Shown one piece after another: positions 1 to 8,318 of a stretch of DNA of 64,000 bases. Positions within the stretch are counted from its first letter, which is position 1; the number at the start of each line of letters is the position of its first letter. The stretch lies in assembly GCF_020075705.1 (NCBI RefSeq), contig NZ_JAIQUM010000005.1:62001-126000 (forward strand), written 5' to 3'. The translations under genes and the position numbers were made by a program. The notes beneath the pieces are model-generated. The model was given only the letters and a program-made list of their open reading frames with translations. It had not been told where the DNA came from and did no database searches. Source of the stretch: Metabacillus rhizolycopersici (GTDB lineage: Bacteria > Bacillota > Bacilli > Bacillales > Bacillaceae).

Positions 1-689
1 TCTCTCACCCTTCTAAGCAATCGATTTGCAATTCGAGGAGTTCCTCGTGATCTTCTTGCCATTTCGATTGCTCCGTCATTTTCAATGCCCATTTCAAGAA
101 TATCTGCTGTACGTTCAATAATGTGTGCAAGCTGTTTTTCATTATAATATTCTAGCCTGATTAAGACACCGAAACGGTCACGTAGAGGAGCCGTTAACAA
201 ACCGACCCTGGTCGTTGCTCCGATAAGTGTAAACGGGGGGAGATCTAAACGTACAGATCTGGCTGTAGATCCTTTTCCGATGACAATATCCAAACAAAAA
301 TCCTCCATCGCAGGATATAGTACTTCCTCAATCGAACGATGTAATCGATGTATTTCATCAATAAACAATACATCTCCAGGTTCAAGAGCTGTTAAAACTG
401 CTGCTAAATCACCTGGTCTTTCAATTGCAGGACCAGAGGTTGTTCTAATATTTACACCCATTTCATTTGCAATAATGGTTGCTAGAGTTGTTTTTCCAAG
501 TCCTGGGGGACCATATAAAAGCACGTGATCCAATGTTTCTCCACGCATTTTTGCCGCTTCAATAAACACTTTTAAATTTTCTTTTGCTTTATCTTGGCCA
601 ATGTACTGTGCTAAGTTCTGGGGTCTCAAGCTTTGCTCAATGTATGATTCCTGTGAATCTACTTCACTTGATACAAGGCGTTCATCCAT
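1..689 (-). CDS. ruvB: Holliday junction branch migration ATPase RuvB (3' end outside window)
   Basis: RuvB is the hexameric AAA+ motor that, with RuvA, drives branch migration of Holliday junctions. The reading frame starts at an ATG at 689 ([10 protein letters not shown]...) preceded by AAGGTGATAAAA, and runs off the left edge. The visible part has the Walker A stretch [11 protein letters not shown], the Walker B DEIHRL and the GATTRVGLL sensor region, followed by the start of the winged-helix domain. It begins 10 nt after the ruvA stop, so the two are translated from one mRNA as in other Bacilli. The C-terminal part is missing only because the window ends. Confidence 0.97.
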   Translation of the reverse strand, partial: MDERLVSSEVDSQESYIEQSLRPQNLAQYIGQDKAKENLKVFIEAAKMRGETLDHVLLYGPPGLGKTTLATIIANEMGVNIRTTSGPAIERPGDLAAVLTALEPGDVLFIDEIHRLHRSIEEVLYPAMEDFCLDIVIGKGSTARSVRLDLPPFTLIGATTRVGLLTAPLRDRFGVLIRLEYYNEKQLAHIIERTADILEMGIENDGAIEMARRSRGTPRIANRLLRRVR

Positions 690-699
690 TTTTATCACC

Positions 700-1308
700 T
701 TACTTCAATAGCATTTGCAACGCTTTTTTTATATATTGATCTGTTGTTAAACTCTCTTCCCGCAAAGCCGGGACTACTTTTTTAATTTCACGCTCAGCAT
801 ATCCTAACACTTTCAAAGCCTCAATTGCTTCATTCAACGCTTGGTTTGCTGTCTGTCTTTCTTCGATATCTTCATGTGTAAATAAATCTGGTGCATATAA
901 AGCAGCAACATCGCCAAGCTTACCCTTTAAATCTAAAATGATTTGACGTGCAGTCTTTTTCCCTACACCAGGAAATTTCACAAGGAATGTCTCATTTTCA
1001 TTTTCAATCGCTTCAATAACCTGTGATGGATTACCTGAAGCTAAGATCGCTAACGCACCCTTTGGACCAATTCCTGTTACATTTAATAGCTTCAGAAACA
1101 ACGCTTTTTCTTCTCTTGTTTGAAAGCCATATAAAGCGATTAGATCTTCACGGACATGCTGATATGTATAGATCATGATTTCTTCTTGTTTACTTTTACT
1201 ATAACTAAACGGATTAGGCGTATGTATTTGATAACCTAAACCATGATGATCAATCACTATGTACTCTGGCGTTACATCGTCCACATATCCTTTGATAAAT
1301 TCAATCAT
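700..1308 (-). CDS. ruvA: Holliday junction DNA helicase subunit RuvA
   Basis: RuvA binds the four-way junction as a tetramer and loads RuvB rings on it. The 202-residue length is normal. The N-terminal OB-fold ([12 protein letters not shown]...) is followed by helix-hairpin-helix motifs ([24 protein letters not shown]) near residues 75-125 and a C-terminal three-helix domain ([10 protein letters not shown]) that contacts RuvB. The start ATG at 1308 has AGAGGTGAAAATAA upstream. The gene sits directly before ruvB and downstream of bofC, the usual Bacillus order. Confidence 0.97.
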   Translation of the reverse strand: MIEFIKGYVDDVTPEYIVIDHHGLGYQIHTPNPFSYSKSKQEEIMIYTYQHVREDLIALYGFQTREEKALFLKLLNVTGIGPKGALAILASGNPSQVIEAIENENETFLVKFPGVGKKTARQIILDLKGKLGDVAALYAPDLFTHEDIEERQTANQALNEAIEALKVLGYAEREIKKVVPALREESLTTDQYIKKALQMLLK

Positions 1309-1471
1309 TTATTTTCACCTCTTTGTGACTGTACCCCATTGTATCAAAAAAAGCTTCTAATCAGAAGGGATTTTATCACAATGTCTGATAAAAACGTACA
1401 ATTGTTCCTACTCACTATCATATCACTAAAAATAACTACTAGGTATTGTAAAAAAACTTACCAAGAACAAA

Positions 1472-1590
1472 AGCGGAAGCGCCTTGATCAGCCTCAGGCA
1501 TAGCATAAGACTCTTTTGACCTCGAGGGGCTAGGCGCTGGAGCTGGATGTCGTGCGCTTATCCACAGTTCAAGAATTTTATAGTTTCCGA
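1472..1590 (+). repeat. Dispersed repeat copy A (short form, tail type 1)
   Basis: This copy fills most of the gap between ruvA and bofC. It begins with AGCGGAAGCGCC, ends its core with GGCGCTGGAGCT at 1533-1544, and then has the type 1 tail (GTGCGCTTATCC...AAGAATTTTATA). It lacks the long internal hairpin seen in copies C, D, E and H. The rest of the 334-nt gap shows no gene. Confidence 0.85.
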
Positions 1591-1642
1591 TATAATTAAA
1601 AAAGCTAACCAAAAAGATTTTCATCTTTCAAGCTAGCATCCA

Positions 1643-2176
1643 TTACTTTTTCTCTGCTTTCGAATATGTTTCAAATGTTTTAATAACCTGCAAGTATTGA
1701 TCTTTCGTTTGAATTTTAATTCCATGCATTAATTCATCTTGTTTTCGACTTTCAAGCTTTTTTATATCTATTTGAAAAAAAGATTGAATTACTTCGTTTG
1801 TTTCAGGCTTTCCATTGAAAATCGATAACGTCCCATCACCAGTAATACCGAAATAACCGTTTGTTTTTAAAAGAGGTGAGATATCATCTACCTTTCTTTG
1901 AAAAACAATTTTTTCTTCATTTTGATCAATTAGCTGCCAGTTCTCATAAGAAGCCTTTAAATCTTCCAATGAGAAAATGGTTTCATACGTAACTTCCTCA
2001 CCTAACTCCCCATCAAGATATATACGCTGTAAAACAACTTCTAAAGTTAAAGGTTCTTGAATAACCTGATCCTCTGCCTTAACACGTTCTTGATTACCGT
2101 CTGTTAACATTAAGCTTAAAATTATTGCAATTGTACTACAAACGGTAAGGATGCGACTTTGATGAAGTTTCCTCAT
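1643..2176 (-). CDS. bofC: Forespore checkpoint protein BofC
   Basis: BofC is a secreted forespore protein that restrains the SpoIVB protease and so delays pro-sigmaK activation in the mother cell. The 177-residue product has an N-terminal signal or anchor segment (about residues 9-26), then the extracytoplasmic BofC domain. Position next to ruvA matches B. subtilis, where bofC is expressed from a sigmaG promoter; I could not pick a convincing sigmaG site here. The start ATG at 2176 has GAGGTGAGATAG upstream. Its downstream target pair SpoIVFA/SpoIVFB is encoded at 25.4-27 kb. Confidence 0.93.
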   Translation of the reverse strand: MRKLHQSRILTVCSTIAIILSLMLTDGNQERVKAEDQVIQEPLTLEVVLQRIYLDGELGEEVTYETIFSLEDLKASYENWQLIDQNEEKIVFQRKVDDISPLLKTNGYFGITGDGTLSIFNGKPETNEVIQSFFQIDIKKLESRKQDELMHGIKIQTKDQYLQVIKTFETYSKAEKK

Positions 2177-2304
2177 CTATCTCACCTCATTTATTAATGT
2201 AATGAACGAATGGACGATGTACCTTTATATTGTGACCAATAATAGCAGTATTAACCAATAATATTCTTTAACTTACTCTTTACCTATCAATTTTTATTAC
2301 TTAT

Positions 2305-2333
2305 TTGCTATTCCGGAGATACTCTGTTATTAT
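2305..2333 (+). promoter_or_regulatory. Probable sigmaA promoter of the cold-shock gene
   Basis: TTGCTA at 2305-2310 and TATTAT at 2328-2333 are separated by 17 nt. The implied 5' untranslated leader is over 110 nt, typical for cold-shock mRNAs, whose leaders are folded and temperature sensitive. Assigned by eye. Confidence 0.55.
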
Positions 2334-2456
2334 AAAGAAGAATTATTTTTGTTCGGTCTGTAAGGAAAGAATAAGTGTTTAAACTTTTCGCCTTTGATAT
2401 CTAATTGAGCAAGGATAGTAATAAATTGTGGATTATCCACGTAGGAGGCAACAAAC

Positions 2457-2657
2457 ATGCAACAAGGTACAGTAAAATGGTTTAACGCAGAAAAAGGTTT
2501 CGGATTCATCGAAGTTGAAGGTGGAGACGACGTATTCGTACATTTCTCAGCTATCCAAGGCGAAGGCTTTAAATCTTTAGACGAAGGTCAAAAAGTAACT
2601 TTCGAAACTGAGCAAGGTCAACGTGGACTTCAAGCAGTTAACGTTAACAAAGCTTAA
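2457..2657 (+). CDS. Cold-shock protein (CspA/CspB family)
   Basis: A single cold-shock domain of 66 residues that binds single-stranded RNA and DNA and acts as an RNA chaperone. RNP1 (KGFGFIEV) and RNP2 (VFVHFS) are both present, and the start [14 protein letters not shown] is family-typical. The ATG at 2457 follows GTAGGAGGCAACAAAC. The gene is monocistronic, with its own promoter, a long leader and a terminator. Bacillus carries several paralogues (cspB, cspC, cspD), and the sequence alone does not say which this is. Confidence 0.97.
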   Translation: MQQGTVKWFNAEKGFGFIEVEGGDDVFVHFSAIQGEGFKSLDEGQKVTFETEQGQRGLQAVNVNKA

Positions 2658-2675
2658 TTAATAATTTAAGTAGTA

Positions 2676-2705
2676 AAAAGGGACTTCATTAGAAGTCCTT
2701 TTTTA
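2676..2705 (+). terminator. Terminator of the cold-shock gene
   Basis: AGGGACTTC / GAAGTCCTT stem with a short loop, followed by a run of T, 20-50 nt after the stop codon. Confidence 0.9.
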
Positions 2706-2850
2706 TTTACCTTTTTTCATGTCCACCTTCAAATAAGTTTAGAGTTTGCTACTAAGACAAGTCATGTCTAAAATAATTATTCTTACTAGACCATTTCATC
2801 ATTCTACTTTTCCTTCTAGGACATATATTGTTTGTAAAGGAGGGATTGCC

Positions 2851-3039
2851 ATGAATAGTTGGATTTTCTTATTCTTAGCTTGCATCTTATCAGGCTTTGC
2901 TTTAATTGAAGTTCCTTTAACTGATACTTTCTTAGCAAGTTTATCTCCATTTACAACAGTAGTTGGAATATTAACTGTTTTAATCTTCTCATTAATTCTA
3001 ATTTATAAAGGCGTAAGATATTTATTTACTACTAAATAA
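2851..3039 (+). CDS. Small two-helix membrane protein, unknown function
   Basis: A 62-residue protein with two predicted membrane helices, about residues 3-22 and 32-55, and a basic C-terminus (YKGVRYLFTTK). I chose the ATG at 2851 because AAAGGAGGGATTGCC lies directly in front; the upstream extension of the frame lacks a ribosome site and looks non-coding. A good terminator follows. I do not recognise the family. It sits alone between the cold-shock gene and a convergent zinc-ribbon gene. Confidence 0.75.
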   Translation: MNSWIFLFLACILSGFALIEVPLTDTFLASLSPFTTVVGILTVLIFSLILIYKGVRYLFTTK

Positions 3040-3051
3040 AGTAATGAAACC

Positions 3052-3086
3052 AAAGTCGCTCATTTGTAAATTTGAGCGACTTTTTT
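3052..3086. terminator. Bidirectional terminator
   Basis: AAAGTCGCTCA pairs with TGAGCGACTTT around a short loop, with T runs on the plus-strand side. It separates the small membrane gene from the convergent zinc-ribbon gene. Confidence 0.8.
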
Positions 3087-3121
3087 CAATATCCGATCTA
3101 ATGATTTCTCCATATTAAAGA

Positions 3122-3310
3122 TTATATACTCTTCTTCATTCCACATTCTCTGCATTCTCGAAGAAAGATGAAATCCTTAACAGAGCTTTTAAATAACGTA
3201 TTACCACAATTATCACAGCGGCCGCTTATTTCGTCAGGGTATTGTTTAAAATCATAAATAATTGAAGTATCAATACCTTTTGTCTCTTTTATCTGTTTGT
3301 TTTCTTCCAT
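3122..3310 (-). CDS. Small zinc-ribbon-like protein, unknown function
   Basis: A 62-residue protein with two CxxC knuckles, CDNC near residue 33 and CREC near residue 54, so a four-cysteine zinc ribbon is likely. The N-terminal half is acidic and charged. I chose ATG 3310 (MEENKQIK...), with GCAGGTGATC upstream, over an in-frame GTG nine bases earlier. The gene is monocistronic and shares a terminator region with the gene on its left. I do not recognise the family, and the ribbon alone does not give a function. Confidence 0.65.
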   Translation of the reverse strand: MEENKQIKETKGIDTSIIYDFKQYPDEISGRCDNCGNTLFKSSVKDFIFLRECRECGMKKSI

Positions 3311-3499
3311 AACGATCACCTGCGTATTTTATTTCTATCTATCATATCATATTTTGCTTTCTTTTAAATGAAAGCAAAATGAGAACTCTCATCGTTTTAT
3401 GACAAAGAGCATACCTCTTGTCAGCTTTTTGCATATCTTAAGCACTTATAAAGAAAATTTTATGAGCGGAAAGAACTTGCTGCTGTGCCAGCACCAAAA

Positions 3500-3757
3500 C
3501 TATGTTAGAACCCATATTATTATACTGCCAAAAAAAACAAGGTTACCCCTGCTACATACTCCCAAACATTTTCTTCCTTCACCCCATTTCACTCGTTCGC
3601 AACAATGGAAAGAATGAATTCGATTTGGGTCAGACCTCGTAATAATTTCTCCGTCTAATTGTATAAAGTTGATGTCTTTTCCAATCACTTCTTTTGCTTC
3701 ATCTACAATCATTTGGGCGAATGAATGGCTAATATGGAATTTTTCTTTCATTATCAC
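3500..3757 (-). pseudogene. Relic of a CdaR-type sugar-diacid regulator (N-terminal fragment)
   Basis: The first 50-odd codons resemble the diacid recognition domain that opens CdaR-family regulators: QMIVDEAKEVIGKDINFIQ followed by ITRSDPNRIHSFH, close to the usual SDPERIGxxHEGA pattern. After about residue 60 the resemblance stops and the frame runs into low-quality sequence and a stop, and no DNA-binding domain follows. CdaR regulators control sugar-diacid catabolism, which fits the neighbouring tartrate genes. No good ribosome site is visible. I read it as a broken gene, moderately sure. Confidence 0.5.
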
Positions 3758-3920
3758 TTTTGACCTTTACATAGATTTTCTGTTTTTCAATTTTATCGAT
3801 TGAGGAAGTGATCGTTTTTCTGTTATGATTTTACTTATAAAGTCATAATATAACTTTTTAATCATAACCTAATCAACAGCTTTGGGTTATATTGTTACAT
3901 AAAATTTGAGACTTTTCGGG

Positions 3921-4709
3921 ATGAGTGATAATGAAATGAATAATCAAAAAACACCTCAAACACCTGATTCTAATGTTAAAAGACTAGATCAGTCTGATCT
4001 TGCTCTAGCTGTTCGTTCATTTTTGTCCACTTTAGATGTAAATGGAGAGTCACGATTGCCACAACGTGCTTATCTAGCTGTTCGACACGCGATTCGCCAC
4101 CTTCAATTGCCGCCTGGACAAACTGTGCTAGAGAGGGAGATGGCAGAAATCCTAGGCATGAGCAGGACACCTGTACGTGAATCACTTGTCCGTTTGGAAA
4201 CGGAAGGATGGGTACGACTCATACCGCGTCGTGGTTTTATTGTTGCACCACTTGTAGCAAATGATCTTCAACAAATTTATGAAGTAGTAGAAGCGCTGGA
4301 TGGTGTTGCAGGCAGACTCGCTACCAGTCGTGCTACTCACGAAGAGTTAAACCAACTTGAGCATCTGATTGAAGAACAAGAAAAGGCACTAGAACTAAAC
4401 GATCTACTTACATGGACAGACCTTGATGATCAATTTCATAATTACATTGTTGATTTAGCCCAAAACCAACGCCTTAGAGGGATTGTAGACAGTCAGTCTG
4501 ACCAACTCTATCGCGCACGCTTATACACAATTGGGCTTCGACCAAAGCCAACATTGTCAGTGATTGAACATAAGGCAATTTTAGCAGTCATGCGAGCAGG
4601 CGAACCTGAAGCTGTACGAACTATGTTGCAGTCTCATCGCTATAGAGCGCGCAAGGAAATTCTAAAGGCTCTTCGTTCTATGCCTCCATTACCGGAAGAG
4701 AAACGGTAA
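3921..4709 (+). CDS. GntR-family transcriptional regulator (FCD/FadR subfamily)
   Basis: About 262 residues. The N-terminal winged helix-turn-helix lies near residues 50-110 (REMAEILGMSRTPVRESLVRLETEGWVRL, given as landmarks REMAEILGMSR and RESLVRLE). The all-helical FCD effector domain follows, with the metal-binding pattern D..H (DDQFHNYIV) and later histidines (EHKAI, SHRYRAR). FCD regulators usually sense small carboxylic acids. It is the only intact regulator near the tartrate genes, so it is the likely reader of the palindromes at 7777-7790 and 7943-7956. Start choice is weak: ATG 3921 lacks a strong ribosome site, and TTG 3906 or ATG 3933 is possible. Confidence 0.85.
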   Translation: MSDNEMNNQKTPQTPDSNVKRLDQSDLALAVRSFLSTLDVNGESRLPQRAYLAVRHAIRHLQLPPGQTVLEREMAEILGMSRTPVRESLVRLETEGWVRLIPRRGFIVAPLVANDLQQIYEVVEALDGVAGRLATSRATHEELNQLEHLIEEQEKALELNDLLTWTDLDDQFHNYIVDLAQNQRLRGIVDSQSDQLYRARLYTIGLRPKPTLSVIEHKAILAVMRAGEPEAVRTMLQSHRYRARKEILKALRSMPPLPEEKR

Positions 4710-4755
4710 ATAAGGCGACTATTCCATGATATAAGAATCGATCTTAATCAAGAAT

Positions 4756-4836
4756 AGCGCAAGCGGCTTATGACCTCGAGGGGCTAGACGCTTGCGCTGG
4801 ACACAAAAATTAAGTCAAAAAATTTATGCTTTCTTA
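4756..4836 (+). repeat. Dispersed repeat copy B (short form, tail type 2)
   Basis: Perfect 10-bp inverted ends AGCGCAAGCG (4756) and CGCTTGCGCT (4789-4798) enclose only about 23 bp. The tail ACACAAAAATTAAGTCAAAA with ATGCTTTCTTA matches copy C. It lies between gntR and its terminator. Confidence 0.85.
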
Positions 4837-4850
4837 CCTTTTAAAAAAGA

Positions 4851-4893
4851 AAGGCTGTAGAGATTTCACAGAAATCAACTACAGCCCTTTTTT
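4851..4893. terminator. Terminator between gntR and the FAH-family gene
   Basis: GGCTGTAG...GATTTC pairs with GAAATC...CTACAGCC, followed by TTTTTTG on the plus strand and an A/T run on the other side, so it can serve both convergent units. Confidence 0.85.
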
Positions 4894-5002
4894 GTTAGAC
4901 AATCATTCTTAATTTTGATAAATCAGTTATGATTATAATATTTATTATCATAAACTAACCCAGTGTTGAATTAGTACCCCTTAGTTTTCGGTATAGTATT
5001 TT

Positions 5003-5806
5003 CTATTTGACATAGTTACAAAGCTTACCAATCTGCTCTACCTCAACAACCACAGCATCTCCCGACTTCATTGGACAACTTCCCGAAGGAGAACCAGTAG
5101 CCAAAACATCACCCGGCTCCAGTGTCATAACCTGTGAAATCCAACTGATAAGGAAAGGAATTGAAAGTGACATCTGATTAGTATTACCTTCTTGTACGAC
5201 TTTGCCGTTTAATGTTGTAACGATTCTTAAATTAGTTGGATCTACACCTTTTACAATACAAGGACCCAAAGGGCCGAACGTATCAAAACCTTTGCCACGT
5301 GTAAACTGGGGATCAGTTTTTGTAAGGTCTCTTGCAGTTACATCATTAAATATCGTACAGCCAAAAACATAATCCAATGCTTCTTCTTTTCTTATATTTT
5401 TGCCACGTTTCCCAATAACGAGTGCTACCTCCCCCTCCATTTCCACCTGCTTGGTTAAATCACTTGAGGGGAGAATGATTTCTCCCTGATCTGGAATCAC
5501 AGAAGACATCGGTTTTAAAAACAAAAACGGTTCTTTCAGATTGGCCTTCCCCCCAGTCTCTTTTGCGTGTTCAACATATGTCCAGCCAAAATTAACGATT
5601 TTCGAGGGTACTACTGGCTCCAAAATCTTCACATCACTATATTTAACTCTTGATCCATCATATTTTAGTTCATCGTTTACAATTTCAGTAAAATTACTAG
5701 ACAATTGTACAATTTCATCATCTTCAACAATTCCATAATATACTTTTCCGTTATGTTGCTGATAGCGAACTATCGTTTGTGTTTTTTGTAGTACCTGCAT
5801 GACCAC
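5003..5806 (-). CDS. Fumarylacetoacetate hydrolase (FAH) family protein, possibly oxaloacetate decarboxylase
   Basis: The C-terminal two thirds is the FAH fold: the metal-ligand strand EMEGEVALVIGKRG, the DVTARDL segment, GKGFDTFGPLGP and the C-terminal PGDVLATGSPSG. Family members hydrolyse, isomerise or decarboxylate 2-keto diacids with Mg2+ or Mn2+. It is the last gene of the ttdA-ttdB operon, starting 14 nt after ttdB. Tartrate dehydratase makes oxaloacetate, and FAHD1-type members decarboxylate oxaloacetate, so pyruvate formation is a reasonable guess, not shown by the sequence. The start is GTG 5806 (GGAG 5 nt upstream) or ATG 5800. Confidence 0.85.
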   Translation of the reverse strand: MVMQVLQKTQTIVRYQQHNGKVYYGIVEDDEIVQLSSNFTEIVNDELKYDGSRVKYSDVKILEPVVPSKIVNFGWTYVEHAKETGGKANLKEPFLFLKPMSSVIPDQGEIILPSSDLTKQVEMEGEVALVIGKRGKNIRKEEALDYVFGCTIFNDVTARDLTKTDPQFTRGKGFDTFGPLGPCIVKGVDPTNLRIVTTLNGKVVQEGNTNQMSLSIPFLISWISQVMTLEPGDVLATGSPSGSCPMKSGDAVVVEVEQIGKLCNYVK

Positions 5807-5820
5807 ACCAACTCCATAAC

Positions 5821-6432
5821 TTATTTGATGAATCTTACCTGCTTACTGATTAACTCATATTGTTCTTCCTTCTTTTTATTGAACTCCACCTTATTTTCTT
5901 CAAAAATGTTATTCCCTTCTGCATCAATGGAAACAATAAGAGGACCGAACTCATTCACTTCACATACCCAAAGAGATTCAGGCATTCCAAGGTCTTTCCA
6001 GTGTACTTCTCTGATTTGTTCAACCTTTGTCGCTGCATAAACAGCATTTCCAGCTGGAAAAACGAGATGCAGTGCTTTATGAGTCTTGCAGCCTTCTTCG
6101 GTGTTCTTCCCCATTCCACCTTTTCCAACAATAAGTTTAACACCTGTTTCTTCGATAAATTCCTTTTCAAACTTTTCCATTCTCATACTCGTTGTTGGAC
6201 CAATAGAAATAATCTCATACTTTTCATTTCCATGATCTTTCACAATGGGACCAGCGTGGAAAATAGCTTTCCCTTTCAAATCAACAGGTAAAGGGATTTT
6301 TTCTTCAATGAGTCTTCTGTGAGCAACATCCCTACAAGTAACCAGTGTACCTGTTAGGTAGATAATGTCTCCAATTCTTATGTCCTTAAGATCCTCATCT
6401 TTTATAGGTGTGGTTAATACTTTTTTACTCAT
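5821..6432 (-). CDS. ttdB: L(+)-tartrate dehydratase, beta subunit
   Basis: The 203-residue beta subunit of a two-subunit class I (Fe-S) hydro-lyase. It closely follows the TtdB pattern: [77 protein letters not shown]. With TtdA it dehydrates L-tartrate to oxaloacetate in the cytoplasm. The ATG overlaps the ttdA stop by 4 nt, with GAGGGGGT upstream, so the subunits are translationally coupled. A fumarase or mesaconase role cannot be fully excluded from sequence, but residue patterns favour tartrate. Confidence 0.9.
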   Translation of the reverse strand: MSKKVLTTPIKDEDLKDIRIGDIIYLTGTLVTCRDVAHRRLIEEKIPLPVDLKGKAIFHAGPIVKDHGNEKYEIISIGPTTSMRMEKFEKEFIEETGVKLIVGKGGMGKNTEEGCKTHKALHLVFPAGNAVYAATKVEQIREVHWKDLGMPESLWVCEVNEFGPLIVSIDAEGNNIFEENKVEFNKKKEEQYELISKQVRFIK

Positions 6433-7340
6433 AGTGTTACCCCCTCGTGAGTACTAATTTCATAGTTTAAATTACTATCAAAGGTGATCTTTCCTCGTCT
6501 ATGGGACCAGCAACCTGTATTAACTGCAACTCCAATAGTAGAAGGATGTCTTGCCGTATTCACAACATTTACACCCATGACAGATTTAGATCCCTTAAGT
6601 CCCTGAGGTCCAAGGCCAATAGCGTTAATTCCATCTTCAAGAAGCTTTTCCATCTTAGCAGCATTTTCATTTTCATTATGACTTCCAACAGATCTCATAA
6701 GAGCTTTTTTAGAGTTCATAGCTGCTGTTTCAACAGAAGTACCGACACCTACACCTACAAGAAGTGGAGGACAGGCGTTAATTCCATAACTAGTCATCCG
6801 ATCGAGTACAAACTTTACCACACCTTCATAGCCTTCACCTGGCATTAGAACCGTCGCCACTCCGGGAAGGGTACAACCGCCTCCTGCCATATAAGTATAG
6901 ATTTCCACTTTGTCACTGTCTTCTTCAATTTCCCAGAAGATGCTTGGTGAACCGTCACCGATGTTCTTTCCTGTGTTGTATTCATCAAATGTTTCTACAG
7001 AATTATGTCGCAATGGAGTTTCTTGAGTTGACTTATACACACAATCCTTCAGAATACTATCTAACTGCCCAATCAAAGGGAAGTTCTGTCCGCACTTAAC
7101 AAAGAACTGGAGAACACCTGTATCCTGACATGACGGTCTCTTTAACTCATAAGCTAGCTTCTGGTTTTCAAACATAGTTTTGTAGATAATTTTTGCAAGC
7201 TTATTATTTTCATCTTCACTTAGCTCTTTCAGTTTATTTTCCACATCATCAGGAAGTTTGTAGCTAACCAATGAAACAAACTTTGACATCAAATCAGTCA
7301 TTTTCTCTTTTTGCTGCACCTTATCCATAATAACGCTCAT
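6429..7340 (-). CDS. ttdA: L(+)-tartrate dehydratase, alpha subunit
   Basis: The 303-residue catalytic subunit that holds the oxygen-sensitive [4Fe-4S] cluster. Candidate ligands are Cys71 (SCQDTG), Cys156 ([10 protein letters not shown]) and Cys190 (NACPP). The GGGCTLPG motif is characteristic of TtdA, whereas fumarases have GGGSE there; CWSHRRG near residue 280 also fits. The ATG at 7340 is preceded by AAGGAGAGTTATT. The operon is ttdA-ttdB-FAH. The promoter is probably the operator-bearing one at 7768-7797, now separated from ttdA by two decayed genes. Confidence 0.92.
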   Translation of the reverse strand: MSVIMDKVQQKEKMTDLMSKFVSLVSYKLPDDVENKLKELSEDENNKLAKIIYKTMFENQKLAYELKRPSCQDTGVLQFFVKCGQNFPLIGQLDSILKDCVYKSTQETPLRHNSVETFDEYNTGKNIGDGSPSIFWEIEEDSDKVEIYTYMAGGGCTLPGVATVLMPGEGYEGVVKFVLDRMTSYGINACPPLLVGVGVGTSVETAAMNSKKALMRSVGSHNENENAAKMEKLLEDGINAIGLGPQGLKGSKSVMGVNVVNTARHPSTIGVAVNTGCWSHRRGKITFDSNLNYEISTHEGVTL

Positions 7341-7370
7341 AATAACTCTCCTTTTTTATCTTTAATTTTT

Positions 7371-7510
7371 TTGTGTAGAATGGGAAGTAAATTGGTAACT
7401 ACCTAAAGCTCCAATGATAGAATCTGCTATTAACGCCCCGGTTCCAGCTATATCGATTGCTTTAGCTAACGCGAGTGAACCCATAAATAACAGAATCATG
7501 TTTAAGTTTT
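7371..7510 (-). pseudogene. Relic of a DASS/SLC13-type anion transporter (C-terminal fragment)
   Basis: Reading the minus strand from about 7505 gives MILLFMGSLALAKAIDIAG followed by TGALIADSIIGALGSY, resembling the late membrane segment of divalent anion:sodium symporters (the family of the TtdT tartrate/succinate antiporter). Only about 45 codons are left, running into the ttdA ribosome site region. A lost tartrate transporter inside a tartrate operon is the simplest reading. The family call rests on a short stretch. Confidence 0.5.
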
Positions 7511-7643
7511 TCTAATCTTTTAGCGTCCATTTTCTAATTAATACTTACATTCTCAAAGGAAGAAATCGTTTTCAAAAGAAGGTTTCCCGCCTGATGCTTA
7601 AGCTAAATGAGCTGACACATGTAACCATATTGTTTATCTCTTT

Positions 7644-7697
7644 TCAAATTTCTTCATAAGGGATAACAGCTAGATGAAAAACACGTTTTTCACTCAT
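7644..7697 (-). pseudogene. Truncated first gene of the tartrate operon (17 codons)
   Basis: An ATG at 7697 with a consensus ribosome site (AGGAGGTCAATCG) opens MSEKRVFHLAVIPYEEI and then stops. The start resembles dehydrogenases of the isocitrate/isopropylmalate/tartrate group, which begin with xxxLAVIPGDGIG; the glycine motif is lost. Downstream sequence to about 7511 has only short broken frames. It may be the remnant of a tartrate dehydrogenase gene, but 12-17 residues are little evidence. Confidence 0.35.
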
Positions 7698-7767
7698 CGA
7701 TTGACCTCCTATCACTATCCACATCTCTTTCGTGTGAATCAGCTTAATGTGAATATCTTATAGGTTA

Positions 7768-7797
7768 ATTATTAAATAACGTATACATTAAAGTCAA
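7768..7797 (-). promoter_or_regulatory. Promoter with palindromic operator, minus strand (tartrate operon)
   Basis: On the minus strand TTGACT (7797-7792) and AATAAT (7773-7768) are 18 nt apart. The spacer contains the near-palindrome TAACGTATACATTA (7777-7790 on the plus strand). Its core GTATAC matches operators typical of FCD-type GntR regulators, so the regulator at 3921 is the candidate binder. Confidence 0.6.
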
Positions 7798-7935
7798 TAC
7801 TTTTTATTCATTTCATTAAAAATAAAGTTCTGAATAATTATGATTGATTGCTTTACCACATTTAAACTACCTATATATACATACTTTTTTATAATTGTTA
7901 TGTGAAAAAATAAACTAAATATCCTAAAAGTTATA

Positions 7936-7965
7936 TTGACACTAACGCATACGTTAATGTACAAT
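7936..7965 (+). promoter_or_regulatory. Promoter with palindromic operator, plus strand
   Basis: TTGACA (7936-7941) and TACAAT (7960-7965) are 18 nt apart. The spacer holds TAACGCATACGTTA (7943-7956), with perfect TAACG/CGTTA arms and a close relative of the site at 7777-7790. It drives the plus strand toward the truncated ORF at 8033 and, beyond the IS relic, the CitMHS transporter. Confidence 0.6.
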
Positions 7966-8032
7966 TTGGGCAATGGTATTCTACTTGTTTATTCCCTTGC
8001 ACCATTAATCTAGAAATAAAGGAGTGATATTA

Positions 8033-8080
8033 TTGGATACACTTCCAAAAAATTATATTTTCACCTGTGATCATTCTTAA
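8033..8080 (+). pseudogene. Truncated plus-strand ORF start (15 codons)
   Basis: AAGGAGTGATATTA precedes a TTG that opens MDTLPKNYIFTCDHS and then a stop. The intact promoter-operator and ribosome site in front of a 15-codon frame suggest the first gene of a plus-strand operon was lost here. The residues are too few to name it. From 8081 to about 8318 I see no coding sequence. Confidence 0.35.
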
Positions 8081-8318
8081 GCTGGATAACTTGGATAGTA
8101 GAAAAAAGGCTTCTCACACAAAAATGAAGGAAATGGAGGTGTAGATTCAAAAGAAATCATTTGAGCAACATTGCCCTACCAATTTATTCCCCTATATAAA
8201 ACGATTTATTTTTTTGTATTTTCGTATTATTATAAGGATGAACGTTTTTGTATGCGCTACCATTTATACTTTTTTTATGCAGACTATAGTTTCTAAATAG
8301 AGTAGTAGCTTAGAAATC

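Noticed and set aside
1439..1624. 61-codon minus-strand ORF over repeat copy A
   Set aside because: Made of repeat sequence; similar frames over other copies are not conserved.
5821..7340. Reading ttdA-ttdB as a class I fumarase
   Set aside because: The GGGCTLPG and CWSHRRG residues and the close TtdB match favour tartrate dehydratase, although mesaconase or fumarase activity is not excluded.
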